From Sitta carolinensis (lineage: Eukaryota; Chordata; Aves; Passeriformes; Sittidae): 64,000 nucleotides of DNA. A model generated the notes under the pieces. It saw only the letters and a program-made list of their open reading frames with translations, searched no databases and was not told the DNA's origin. Shown in pieces: positions 1-13,978 of the stretch (position 1 is the stretch's first letter; the number at the start of each line of letters is the position of its first letter). The stretch is from contig CM063288.1 of assembly GCA_032173965.1 (NCBI GenBank), positions 25,452,001 through 25,516,000 on the forward strand, in the 5' to 3' direction. A program made the position numbers and the translations under genes.

Positions 1-1726
1 AATGCTAGCCTGGTGCTGCTGCAGGCCAAACTTTTTCCACAGGTCATTAAAATATCAGATTAATTTACAAAATCTTAGTTTATACAGGAACTACAAAAGT
101 AATAGAAATAATTTCACCCCTTTCTTTTGTACTTAAATATCATTAAAAACAGGAAATTAAAATTTAATAGTGCATTAAAATGCTAAAATTTTGGCTGTGG
201 AAAAAAGTTATGGGGGAATGAAATCAAGCTGCCTCAGTCTGTGTAACTGAAGTCACATGGGCCATACAGCACACAGAAGTTTCAGACAAGTAGGCAATCC
301 TATTGCATTATAGCAATGCAGTATCTAAGCACACAGGATTAATGAGCAACCAACTTAATTTATAATTTTGTTTATTTCTGTACTTTTACTGGTTTGCATT
401 TTAACATAGTTGTATTTAATTAATTCTTAGGGTTAAGGTTTTTGATTGCCACTGATCGCCGTGGCCCCTCACCACCACTGCCCTTTTTTATACTTTAGGG
501 GAGGATAACGTTCATTACAAGAGAATCTTTATGCTATTAAATCACTTTTTTCTGTTAGTTACTTCAAAAAACTAATATTCAGTAGGAACCATTTTTTTCT
601 CTTAGCAATTGTTAGGAAAGAAGTACAAATTTTTTAATGTTCTTAGACAGTAAATCCAAAATCAGATGCACAGTGAATGTAGTGTCACTTGAAATAGTTA
701 ATGGTGTTCTGTGAATCTGTTGAATGGACTTAGACATGAGGGGAAGTCATGAATCTGAGACAAAAATACAGGACTTCTGTTTGGTGATTGGAGTGCTGGC
801 ACATTGAAAATTGCACGTTAATATTTTATAGAGTTTAACCAATAGAAAATGTCTCTAAAGGTCATATTTGATGATCATCTTTGATGCTGAAGTGGTATGG
901 AAATTTAGTGGACAAAGATTGATTATAAAAGTTCTTCACAAACACACAGTTGTCAGGATTTTTTTGGACACTGTAGTGGTATCATTGGATATAGCTATGT
1001 TGAATTATAGTTTGCAATACTGAGGTGTTCCAGGTAGGTGGGGATTAGCCTAGTGCTCCCAGCAGAGTTATCAACACTGGAATTTTGCACCACCTGAACT
1101 AGCTCACTTACTGCATTATTCTGTGCTGCATCTCTGTTTTCACTTACACTTACCTTGTTAACAGACAACTCGGGTGTTGATGGTCTGCTACTGTCCTGCC
1201 ACATGAATGAATAGTATTGCTGTCTTGTATCAAAGCAAGAAGCTTTGGCAACTGAAAACTTTCAGAGACATTTTCAGAAGTAGAAAAGTCAGTATTTTTT
1301 TGTCTTATTCTAACTCCTGATTATTTTGTTATAGTCAAGGTAGAAAATTACTTTTAATCTGTTTGTGCTTTTCTTTGGAGAAGTGGCAGAAAAATACTGC
1401 ATAAGCTACATTGACATTTTTAACTGGAGAGGGATGTAGGTGTTTTCCTCTGTTTCTCCAAGCCTGACATACAGGACTTAATGCTCCCCAAGTTGTAGCA
1501 AGTAGTGAAGCATTTGTGTACAGCTATTATTCATGGTATTTTTTGGAATTCCCTCCTTTTTCATTAGTATATCAGCTGAAACCTTTCTTTGCGTTAAGCA
1601 CTTCATAGATTGAGAGGCAGTCTACTCTATCATTTCATACACAGTAGAGAGTAATATCTATTTTTAGTTGCTATAAATTCATATCAGTGCAATAAGGATA
1701 TTTTTCACCTATGTTTTGCCTTTTAG
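1..1726 (+). other. PARD3B: Intron (3' part) upstream of first visible exon
   Basis: AT-rich intronic sequence ending in a pyrimidine-rich tract and TTTTAG acceptor at 1726. I see no exon, recognisable repeat family or RNA gene in it; the short open frame at 995-1204 on the minus strand has no recognisable similarity. Confidence 0.8.
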
Positions 1727-1852
1727 GATGCTGGGACTCTTCATCCGTGGTATTGAAGAAAACAGCAGATCTAGGCGTGATGGTCTTTTCCATGAGAATG
1801 AATGCATTGTGAAGATAAACCATGTAGACCTTACAGATAAAACCTTTGCACA
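1727..1852 (+). CDS. PARD3B: PARD3B exon encoding the N-terminal half of PDZ1
   Basis: This 126-nt exon starts after TTTTAG and ends before a GTAAGT donor. The first base completes a codon begun upstream; 41 codons follow, beginning MLGLFIRGIEENSRSRRDG and ending DKTFA, with CA left over to be completed as Gln by the next exon. RGIEENSRS.R.G.FHENECIV.IN is the hallmark PDZ1 segment of PAR3 proteins. The ligand-binding loop reads MLGLFI, a PAR3-type departure from the usual GLGF. PDZ1 of PAR3 proteins is known to contact PAR6 and junctional adhesion molecule tails. The ATG at 1728 is an internal methionine, not a start: an acceptor lies directly before it and PDZ1's beginning is missing. PARD3 is the alternative paralogue but fits less well. 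Confidence 0.95.
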
Positions 1853-4800
1853 GTAAGTGCTGGTTTTCTAATACTTTTAACTAGCCAGGATTTTCTACAG
1901 TGCTGTGTTTAAATGATTTGTAAAGGAATTAATACTTCTTTCAGAAAAAAAGGCCTATAAAACTGGTATGTGACAGAAACTTCGTAATTTTCTTTCTGAA
2001 ACCTCCAAATAAGGTGAAATTTGAGGGGTTTTAGTGACCTTATGGTGCTTAATTTAATAACATTAAGTTTTGTAATTGCTATCTTCCCTTTCTAGTTCTT
2101 CTATTACTTTCACCATATTCGTTTCATAATTTTTTTTCTTCATAAGACCTTCAGAATAAGTCAACATCACAGCATGGTGTTTAATGTTCTTTTGCAAGTG
2201 AAATAAGATTTTTTTATTGTGCTGCAGCTTTTTGAGCATTCATTTTTTTAAAAATACTTCTACTGTCAAACTATGATTACATGAGCTAAATGCAAAGTCT
2301 CACTTCTTATGACTTTTATTAAAAGTCTATTGACATTTATTATCTATCTCAAATATTTTTTAACTAACCAGTTGTTTTGATCATCTATGAATTAATGTGA
2401 CATTGTTGCACAGAAGAATAGCCTCTCAAATTTCACAGATACTTGCTGTAGTAATTAAATAGTAATTTGCTTTTGCTTTTAATCCATGTGTTTAGACAAC
2501 TGAGTGATTGTTTATAATAGAACAAAAACCTATTGAGATGTCAAGGGAGTCGAGGCTTAACTTTCTAAACATTCAGCCAAATGTTCAAGACTTCTAGACT
2601 AAAATCAAATACAAAATTTCACAGTTAAGAATAAATATTTTCAAAATAGGTTTACATGAAACCAGTATAGTTGTCTAGTATAGGTATTCTTGTTTCCAAA
2701 CCTTTTTCAGTTACAGCTTTCTGCATATTTGGTAGTAAAAGCATTCTACTGTGTTATAGAACATGCCATACTCTTCCATCCTTGGAAATTCCTAAATAAA
2801 ATATCAATTTTAGCAGAACATAATTGTTGGTGTCTTGTTAAAACATTCATTGCCCCACTGTGCAGTTTCATAATGAAATTTTGCAAATAAGGTTTTGCTT
2901 GAACGAAAACCTCTTTTTTCAAAATCATGTGATCCTTTCTTCACAATGTGTTGTCTCCTCTGTGGTTTCTTCTGAATGTAACTAGATCTCCAAAGGCTCT
3001 CAGCCCGTGTGGTTTTTGTGGAGTGGAGCACTATGATTGTTTCTGTAAGGTTACTAGATTTTGGGGCAGTTTGAAATACTTCAGGAAATTTTCTAGTTCT
3101 CTGTCGGACTTTCCTTCAAAATGTGACATGCAGGACACTTATTTTCTAACAGCTTGTGTAAAGTTTTGGGAGTTGAAAGGACTATTTACCATAGGAGTTA
3201 GCTTAGAGAGGTCAGTCATGTTAGACTCTCTCTCTCATTGGGAGAGAGGGAAGTGACTTAAAGGTGATTCAGAGCAGAACCTAATTTTGTTGAAGTTACC
3301 TTATGTTACAAAACCAAGTAGCGTGGTTGCAGTGGCTTTGGATCTGAGGAAAAATAATATGGATATTGAGGGTTCACTGTCTGTTTGGGAACTGGGGAGA
3401 GCATTTTAGATGAACTCCAGCATACTCCCAAGTTTTACATTGTTCTGCTGTTTTTTTCCAAAATATCTTTCTACATCATCTCTCTTCCCTGGCTGTGGAG
3501 AATGGCTCAAGAAAGACTCCTTCAAGGTTGAAACTAATTTCTGTTAACATGCCTTTTAGTTTTCGTCTTGCATGACATAACTGTACTAACCTGACAGAAG
3601 TCCAAGTTACAGAAATCCACAACTGTAAAAGATACAACAAAGTATTTTACCAATTACTGTTGACCCAGAAATAGCAATCAGATTCTCCTTCGAGAGAAAA
3701 ATATGTTGGCTAGTTTCAAATTGGCTTTTCTTCATAACCCTTGTAAAAGCTGTTGTAACACTTAGACTGTTGCACACTGTCTCTTTCTAATTTCAGCAGA
3801 GACTTTATAGCATTGCTCCTGACAATTGCTTGTTCTGCAGCTGTAACAGCAGCAGCCTACTTGCTGTATTCCTGTGTTTATAATAGCTATATATTGGGAC
3901 TGTTGGTCTGCTTTTTCATTTGCTACTAATCTATTCAATTACATTCTGTTATGATGCAGAGTTTCTAGCACCTCTTTTAACTGACTCCCTTATTTCTTTA
4001 AAATGCACTTGGGGTCTCAAGAAATATAAATTTCCCCATTCATTATTTTTTCCCTTTGAAGTGCAGCCAGTTATTTTGCCCCTGAAGACTGCATTTAGAC
4101 TTTCCCATTAGGATGTCTTGAGTGATTTTCACTAATTTTTGTTTGAAGGAGATCTTATGTTTTCTCTTGCATGTATTTTAAATATTAATCTTTTGAAACT
4201 GAGTTATTAAATTACCTTGTAACATATGACCAAGTGGCTACTTGCCACGATGAAGATGGGGTGTGAAAGAAACACAGTTATAATTTTACATCCTTTATGT
4301 TGGAAATGTGCCATGGTTTCCTCTATCAGGGTAAGGTTTGTCCTTGAGAGCTTTGACAAGCTGTAGGTGAACAGATAACCTATAACCTCTGCAGACACTC
4401 TGTGGCACTGTCTGTTACAGCTCTGAAACAGAACCCTTGAGGGTGATGCTCAAAGAATGCCTTCCTACAACATTTCCCATTTACCTTTCTTTTCCAAGTT
4501 TGAGGTTTCTCTCTGGCAGTATCGCCTGTCAATGAATATCGCTATTCTGACTCTTGATGCTCAATACATGTGGTGTGGCAAGGATGGTTCTTTCCCACAG
4601 CAGTATCCATTGGGACTGACCCCTGACTTTGATGTCTTCATGCTACAGAAAACCCTCTTAAAACAGCCTCTCCTCACCTACAGCTGCAAGGTGGATGTAC
4701 TGTGCAGCTCTGTTCATCTGGGAAAGCAGTAGGTGTGTTTTCAAGACATTTGTATTTACAGTGGCTTCCTTCCTGTGTCAATGTAAAAAAAAAAAATATT

Positions 4801-6321
4801 TCATGAGTACTTTCAACATTGATTCCTGTTATATAACTGAGTGTAAATTCAAAGCCAAGACTTCAGCCAAATAGTGACTCAGACTGACAAACACACCACA
4901 GAAGGGTAGGAGATAAGTACAGTATTCTTAGAAGGGCTCCATGATTTGTTTATAATTTAATGCAGCCATTACTTCCCCTCTTGCCCCAGTTCAGCTAAGC
5001 AGAAGTTTTCAGTTTTTCATTCTAAAAATTCGCTTCAGCTACTTCTGTTTGTACTCAAGTTGCCTTTTGCAGTATGGAAGAAAATCAGAAAACCACTTCA
5101 ACAGAAGATAGGAGAGGAAAGCATAGAAAGAGGGAAGTCTCCTTTGTTCCTTTAGAATACAAGGTTTGATGTGGCTTGATTGACCATATCTACAGGTTAT
5201 TCAAAATCCAGGGAAGGCTTTATGAACAGTTCTTTTGGTCAGCTTGTCCTAATTGCCTTACAATGCACGGGAATCTGGCATGGTATTGTTACCTGGTATC
5301 AGTTCACAGAATCATAGAACGGTTCGGGTTGAAAGGGACCTTAAAAATCTTCTCATTCCAACCCCATAGGCATGGGCAGGGGTGTCACCCACTAGATCAG
5401 GTTGTTCAGGGCCCCATCTAGCCTGGCCTTGAACATTGCTAAGGATGGGGCATCCACAGCTTCTCTGGGCAACTTGTTCAAGTACCTTATTACCCTCTGA
5501 GTAAAGAATTTCTTCTTAATGTCTGGCCTAAATCTTTCTGGTTTAGTTTAAAACCATTCTCCATTGCCCTATCACTATCAAGGGGAGTAGTTCCATTAAA
5601 TGCTCTAACACAGTTTCTGGTGTTGCATTTGAACACATCTGTAAAAATACTGATTATGTGAAGTCAAAGGTTATTCTTTGAAAGGTGTGAATAATATCAA
5701 CCTATTTATTTATCCATTTATGTAAACACAAATAATTGCACCATTTTGATCACCAGGGTTTTTTCTAATGTCTATGTATCGCATAACCTCATCCTATTTT
5801 ATTGCTGTGGAACCAGCCAGCAGTTGCATTAAGGATTACAAAGGAATCTGAGGAGCAATTAGACTGGATTTGGAAGAAATGGAGAGTTGAGCTTGCTCGG
5901 AGTAGATGTATTCACTAGAACAATTGGTGATGAATGCTCAGTGTGCCTCTATGCCAGCAAGAAAATACGTAACAGGCAAGCACTTGAAAAAAGCAGCAAG
6001 CCATAACTTCAGCAGTCTTTTGATAAGCTTTTGCTATCAGAACTTCTTTCTGATGCTCTGCATGAAGAAATGTGTTCATTAGTTTATTCTGGCTGATGTG
6101 TTTTTGTAGCAGCTTAGGAATTCTGACAGATATGCTGCTCCTATTTGAAATGTAAGGGAATGCTGTAGTTTTGAAATCTTATTTCATGTGTACTTTTCTA
6201 AAAATGAGCTTTCATAGATGTGAATATAAGGTAAACTTTCATCTTATCAACTATAAACAACTTTAAATTTTGCCCAAATTTTCTAGTTTGTCATAGGAAT
6301 TTTCATACCTTTCTTTTAAAG
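1853..6321 (+). other. PARD3B: Intron, 4.5 kb, carrying a CR1 tail
   Basis: Begins GTAAGTGC and ends in a pyrimidine tract plus AAAG. It holds a minus-strand CR1 LINE fragment near 5305-5590; the remainder is AT-rich without recognisable content. The open frame at 4457-4732 shows no domain or similarity I recognise. Confidence 0.85.
5305..5590 (-). mobile_element. CR1 LINE fragment (3' end, 5'-truncated)
   Basis: Read on the plus strand, the block opens with CACAGAATCATAGAACGG and continues through AAAGGGACCTT, TTCCAACCCC, GGGCAGG, CCTGGCCTTGAACA, GGGGCATCCACAGCTTCTC and AAGAATTTCTTCTTAATGTC. This is the diagnostic reverse complement of the avian CR1 3' end. It contains only the last part of the reverse-transcriptase frame and the 3' tail, which is the usual 5'-truncated form. 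The copy is clearly diverged from the consensus as I remember it and sits antisense to PARD3B inside an intron. The 5' boundary near 5590 is approximate because similarity fades. Confidence 0.93.
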
Positions 6322-6674
6322 GGCTCAGGACATCTTCCGTCAGGCAATGAAATTTCAAAGTGTCATCTTGGAAGTCCTTCCTCCATATAACCGAGAACAG
6401 TATGAGAAGTCTGCTATTGCTCCTCTTTATATTCTGAATAATGAAGAAGGAGTTACGAAAACAAAAATTCCACCTCCTCTTCATCCAAAACCTGCTGTGA
6501 AAACAATTAATATTTCTGGAGCAAGCTTTGAGCCAGGTGTACAGGGAACACTACAAGCTAAGAGCCCCAACCTCCCACGTCTGGGTAGAAAGCCTTCTTC
6601 TCCCTCACTGTCTCCACTTATGGGCTTTGGCAATAAGAGAAATGCAAAGAAAATAAAGATTGACCTGAAAAAAG
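6322..6674 (+). CDS. PARD3B: PARD3B exon: end of PDZ1, linker, first strand of PDZ2
   Basis: This 353-nt exon follows a TTTTAAAG acceptor and ends before GTAAGT. The first base completes Gln; 117 codons follow, then one base of a split Gly. Codons 1-21 (AQDIFRQAMK, then VILEVLPP) close PDZ1. The next stretch has NREQYEKS, KTKIPPPLHPKPA, and a Ser/Pro-rich run, KPSSPSLSPLMGFG, followed by KKIKIDLKK, the opening strand of PDZ2. The Ser/Pro-rich interdomain linker is typical of this family and is its least conserved part. Length and phase agree with the neighbouring exons. Confidence 0.96.
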
Positions 6675-9392
<2,718 letters not shown>

Positions 9393-11262
9393 TGAAACAA
9401 TTCCGTGGTTAAAAACTATCCCAAGAAATAGGAATTATGTCAGCTGAGAAATGCCAACAATAGATAGATAGTTACATAAGGCCTGTTTCCAAGAAGTCTT
9501 TATACTTACATTTGATTTTGAGGGATACTTGATTTTTATCTACTATAGATGCAATTCCGCACAATCTGATTTTTCATCCCTAAAAATGACAGCATAAGCA
9601 TAACTCACAGGGGAATACTGTAAATTAATTTTGTAAGTGTGAGGTCAAGCATAACTAAAAATGGGTTATTCTCTTTCAGAAAATTAACAAGCTTTAAACC
9701 AGAAATTTAAAGGGCATGTAATGAGCCTGCAGCTTGTCAGTAACAAACTAGTGAGAGTGGCTGCCCCCAGGAGATGTCTCCTAAGCCAGGTGCCCAACTG
9801 CACAAGTGGGGAGGAATAGAATTCTGCTGCACTCCTCACAAATTTTGGAAGCAAGCTTTTCCTTGGCTGCTAGCCTTTGACTCAAAAGGCTTTTGCTTGT
9901 CTTTTTCCCATCTCAAGTGCTTGATTTTCACCTTTTGTTTTTTTTATTAACATTGGCATTAAACTGTGTTCTCTTTTCTCTCACATGGAGAACTGAATCG
10001 GAGTAAAAGTGCTATCTGATACATGCTTGTTTCCCTCAGAGAAGGACATTTCTTTGGTTGCCTCTTCCTTATCTTGATTGATGGCTATACTTGACCTTTC
10101 ATGAAGTCCTCAGGATAAGGGAAGGACAGCATTTCCTGCTTTTGTGTCATTTTATCTCCTTCAAAGAACACAAACCAGCTTCATCCTTTTCTTAAGATGC
10201 TGCCTTCTTGCTTTTCCTCAAGATTGTTGTCAGGATCTACAGAAATCCCCCATTATGTTTCCTCATGAAACATTGCTGACAGTTTCCTCTTGTTTCCCTT
10301 TTACCAGTTGGACCTTGTTGAGGTCAGAGCTGCCTATGACAGGATAGGGAACTGGAGGGGCATTCAGGTTCTCTCATGTGAGTCTTTTGTCTTCTGCTGT
10401 TGGTGCCCACTTTTACTTGTGAGCAGTTATAAAGTGTCATAGCAAAACTATTTTTGTATCCATTTTTCTCTTTTATTGTGTAATTTTTAAGAAAGGTAAT
10501 GGCAGTTTTCAACCTTGTAATTGGGCATTTGTTGCCAATGATTTCCAAAGCACCAAAGTTTCTGATTGCATTGCTCTGCTGAGTAAGCCCTTAGCTGTAG
10601 AGTCAGTGTCTGTGTGGATCAGAGGGAAGTTTCTGAGTCTTAAAGTACTAAATTATCTATTCTATATGGAATTTCATTCACCAGCTCTTCTAAATAAGAG
10701 ATTAGTTTTTGAAAAAGCAACCTTTAACAGTGTTTTCTTCTGGGGTTTTTTAAGTTATAAAGTACATTACTTTAAAAATGTACTTTTAAAAGTATGCATT
10801 CTTCTTTTCTCTCATGTTCCCCCAACATTATACATTATTATGTATTGTCATAGTGCAAATTCTGCTGGAAATCACTGCAGCAGTGAGTGGGTATAAAAGA
10901 TTGAAAGAATCTAAAAGCTGTTTATAATTTTTACCTGCCACAACTGTGTGATAATAAATTCTAGTCTCTTCAGCGAGGATTAACTACCTTTCAAAAGGTG
11001 ATTTACTTATGACTGGCATGATTGAAATCCAGGAAGTAGCCACATTTGTCCTGCTGGGTTGACCTTCTCTTAGATTGCTTTCCCTGTGAAAGAGTGATGC
11101 ACAAGTGATGGCCCTCACTGTAACAGTGATGATGTGGGAATTCTAATACTGCTCTGTGTTCCTCGTTATCTCAATCAAGTACAACATAATACAAATGAGA
11201 ATTTCTGAAATACATTACATAAATTTATGGAACCAGCCCATTTAAATTAAAAAGCCCTTCAG

Positions 11263-11323
11263 CAACATCTGGTAGCTTACAGCAAAAGTGTGACTTACCA
11301 TCCCACTAAGCTACCAGATGTTG
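11263..11323. repeat. Perfect 17-bp inverted repeat with 27-nt loop
   Basis: CAACATCTGGTAGCTTA at 11263-11279 is the exact reverse complement of TAAGCTACCAGATGTTG at 11307-11323. The intervening 27 nt could form a loop. Outside the stem, two further pairs are possible after a 3-nt bulge (11261-11262 with 11327-11328). No flanking target duplication or transposon similarity was recognised. Confidence 0.8.
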
Positions 11324-13920
11324 ATGCTAACACAATGCCTGTTAGAATTCATGAGGTGTCTGAGAATCGTCTCAACAAAGATTAAAAAAAAAATTAAAAT
11401 TGGTTTAGCTTTTTTGTTTGGTTTCAGCTTTAGCTGTGATATTATATTGGACTAATCCTCTTCTACCTTAGAAGTTACAGTACTGTTTTATCAAAGAGGA
11501 GAAAAATGCCAGCACTTTAAATGTTTGTTTTTGGAAGGAAAAGCAGTGGATAATCCAATATTTTTCAAGGACAGCTGTAACTGAGTGCCCTGATGGTGTA
11601 GCATGCATGCAGAATTTACTTGAATACCTGGGGATTTTGTTAATGCCTGGCAATAATACAGTAATTGCTTTATATCAGACTAGTTGTTGCTTTGAGCAGG
11701 CCTCCAGGGACTGTAATCTGAGGTGTTTTCTTTAGATTCCCTGTTACCTTTTGAAAGGAAAAGGAGAAGGGCCACCTAGTAAATGTACCCACTCCCCACA
11801 GTTTCCTGTGGCAAAGATACGTCTGGAATCTGGACCCACGAGAACCATGCACAAAACCACTTTTGAGCATGTTACTCCACTAGAAATGGGGTTTTATGTG
11901 GATTTGCTGGAGAGAATTTGATAACTGCATGGGCACGAAGCAAATAATGTAATGAAGTCACAATGGGTAGCATTTGATTGCATGGGTCTGTAATAATATA
12001 ATTTGACTTTACCTTGGATTAAAGCTGCAGCTTGGGGAAAGCTTGGTCTCACAAATATTTTCTGTTCAGTAAGGTAGATGGGAACACAGTTTGGGTGTTT
12101 TGTTACAGTGATCTATGCTTATGAATTGCTAGCAAGTAGAAAAATATATTCAGAGTAGCAAGCCTTTGCCACAGCAGCTGAGGTGTGATATGGAGGAGGA
12201 TGATTCAGTGTTGCAAAAAAGCATTATTAAATTATAGGGAATTTAGGCTTTGGTTACACTGGCCCTTGCAACATCTGAGACTTATACAGTTGCAGTGTTT
12301 GTGTATAACAAGGGAAAAGAATTGAAACCCAGTATTTGTCAGGTTTTTACTCCTTTTTTTTAAAAAAAGAAGTGTCTCTAATGAGATGTTTTTTAAAATA
12401 TGTATATTGAAACAGAGCAGTGAAGCAGAATTTGGACCAAACACAAGCTATCCTCTTTATTATCCAGTTAGCCAAATGTTCCCAGTAATTCATGCCAGCT
12501 GTTGACAATGTACCAGCTAAGTAAGGAGCTGATTCCAAAACTCAGGGGGAAGATCTTGATTCACTTAATTACCACAGTCTGTGGAGTGGCTGGTGATTAG
12601 TGTGTTCGTTAAGGTGCATTTGGGTTTTTAACTGTGTAATACTCTAGGAAAGAAGATGGTGAATATTACAGAAAGAAACTGGTTAAACTGAATAGGTTTA
12701 GATTTTCCAGCTCCTCACAAAGTGAATGGAATGCACATCAAACTGTGGCTATCATTCTACTGTGTTTTGGAAATACAGTGTTTTGATCATGTCTCTGTTG
12801 CATCATGTTTTTTCTGTAGGGAATATGTGTGATCTGAAAGTGCCATTTCTTTTAATAATGATGCCAAAATTATTTGCTTCCCCTTCTCTTTCTTTATTCT
12901 CACATTGGTAAAACAGAGAAAACTACTTGCATGAGAACAGCTCTGGTGCAACCCATTCTGTGCTATGATCCTTTGCAATTCTTCATTCTGTATGATGCAC
13001 TCGAGCAGAGGAATGTGACTTCTGCAATTGCCATAAATAGTATAGCACCAAAAATATTTGCATATGTTTTTCTGTAAGTTAGAGCACATACATTGTAATT
13101 TTTGTATACCCTTTGTTTTTTGTTTTAAAGATCTCTTTGACTTACCAGTTGCAACTGTAATTGATTTTTCTGGGGTTTCTTGGCATATTAACTATTCCTG
13201 AAGAATGGAAAGGGAACAAGCCATCATTTTTATGACAATACCTTAATGCACAACAATGTACTAAACGTGGTGCTGGTCTTTAAGTCTTTTTTTACATGTG
13301 CATTATACAGGATGGAAGGTAGCAGAATGAGTGGCAAGTTCAATTAAGCATTTTTTTTCTTACCATATGATTAACTTTTATTTTTTAGTCTTCCCCAGTT
13401 AATTTCTTCCACTGCCTTGAACTTATATGCCTGAAGGAAAACCAGTTGGCCTATTTGTTTTTAATATTCAAAGTTTAATTTCTATTACTTCCTTTTAATT
13501 GTTGCTTGCCTTTTTATGCGCAGGAAATAATAGGTGAAATTACAGCCTAGACTTAACGATTTTTGCACCTGTTTTTGTAGTTCAAAACCATGATTCTAGT
13601 GCTCAGTTATCCAGAAATGGACAAATAATTTCAGTCAGAAAAATTATTCCAACAAATACCATTTCTCTATCGTGTTACCTCTGTTCTAAGGGAGATGAAT
13701 TGGATAGGGAGAAAATGAAGTATACATTGAATTTTAATAGCATACACAAGGAGTTCTGTGTAATGAAGACAAGGATATTGTGAAGGCACATTTCACCTTT
13801 CATCATTTATTAAACTATGTGTATTTTTAAATATCCTGGGGGTTTTGAAGAAAAGTTTGGGTTTGGACCTCTTCATCTGGAATAGTTGAGAAGCAAGTGT
13901 AGGTTGTGTCTACAGAATTG

Positions 13921-13978
13921 TATATTTTTAAAGACAAAACATAGTGTAGTATATTTTTAAAGACAAAACATAGTGTAG
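13921..13978. repeat. Perfect tandem duplication of a 29-nt unit
   Basis: The unit beginning TATATTTTTAAAGACAAAAC and ending ATAGTGTAG occurs at 13921-13949 and again, without mismatch, at 13950-13978. Absence of divergence suggests a recent duplication or an assembly/slippage product. Confidence 0.95.

Noticed and set aside
1728..1730. ATG at the start of the first visible exon as a translation start
   Set aside because: It directly follows a splice acceptor and the frame begins within PDZ1; the methionine is internal in the family.
4457..4732. 91-codon plus-strand frame in the first full intron
   Set aside because: No similarity to PAR3 proteins or any domain; no splice sites bounding it in a compatible phase.
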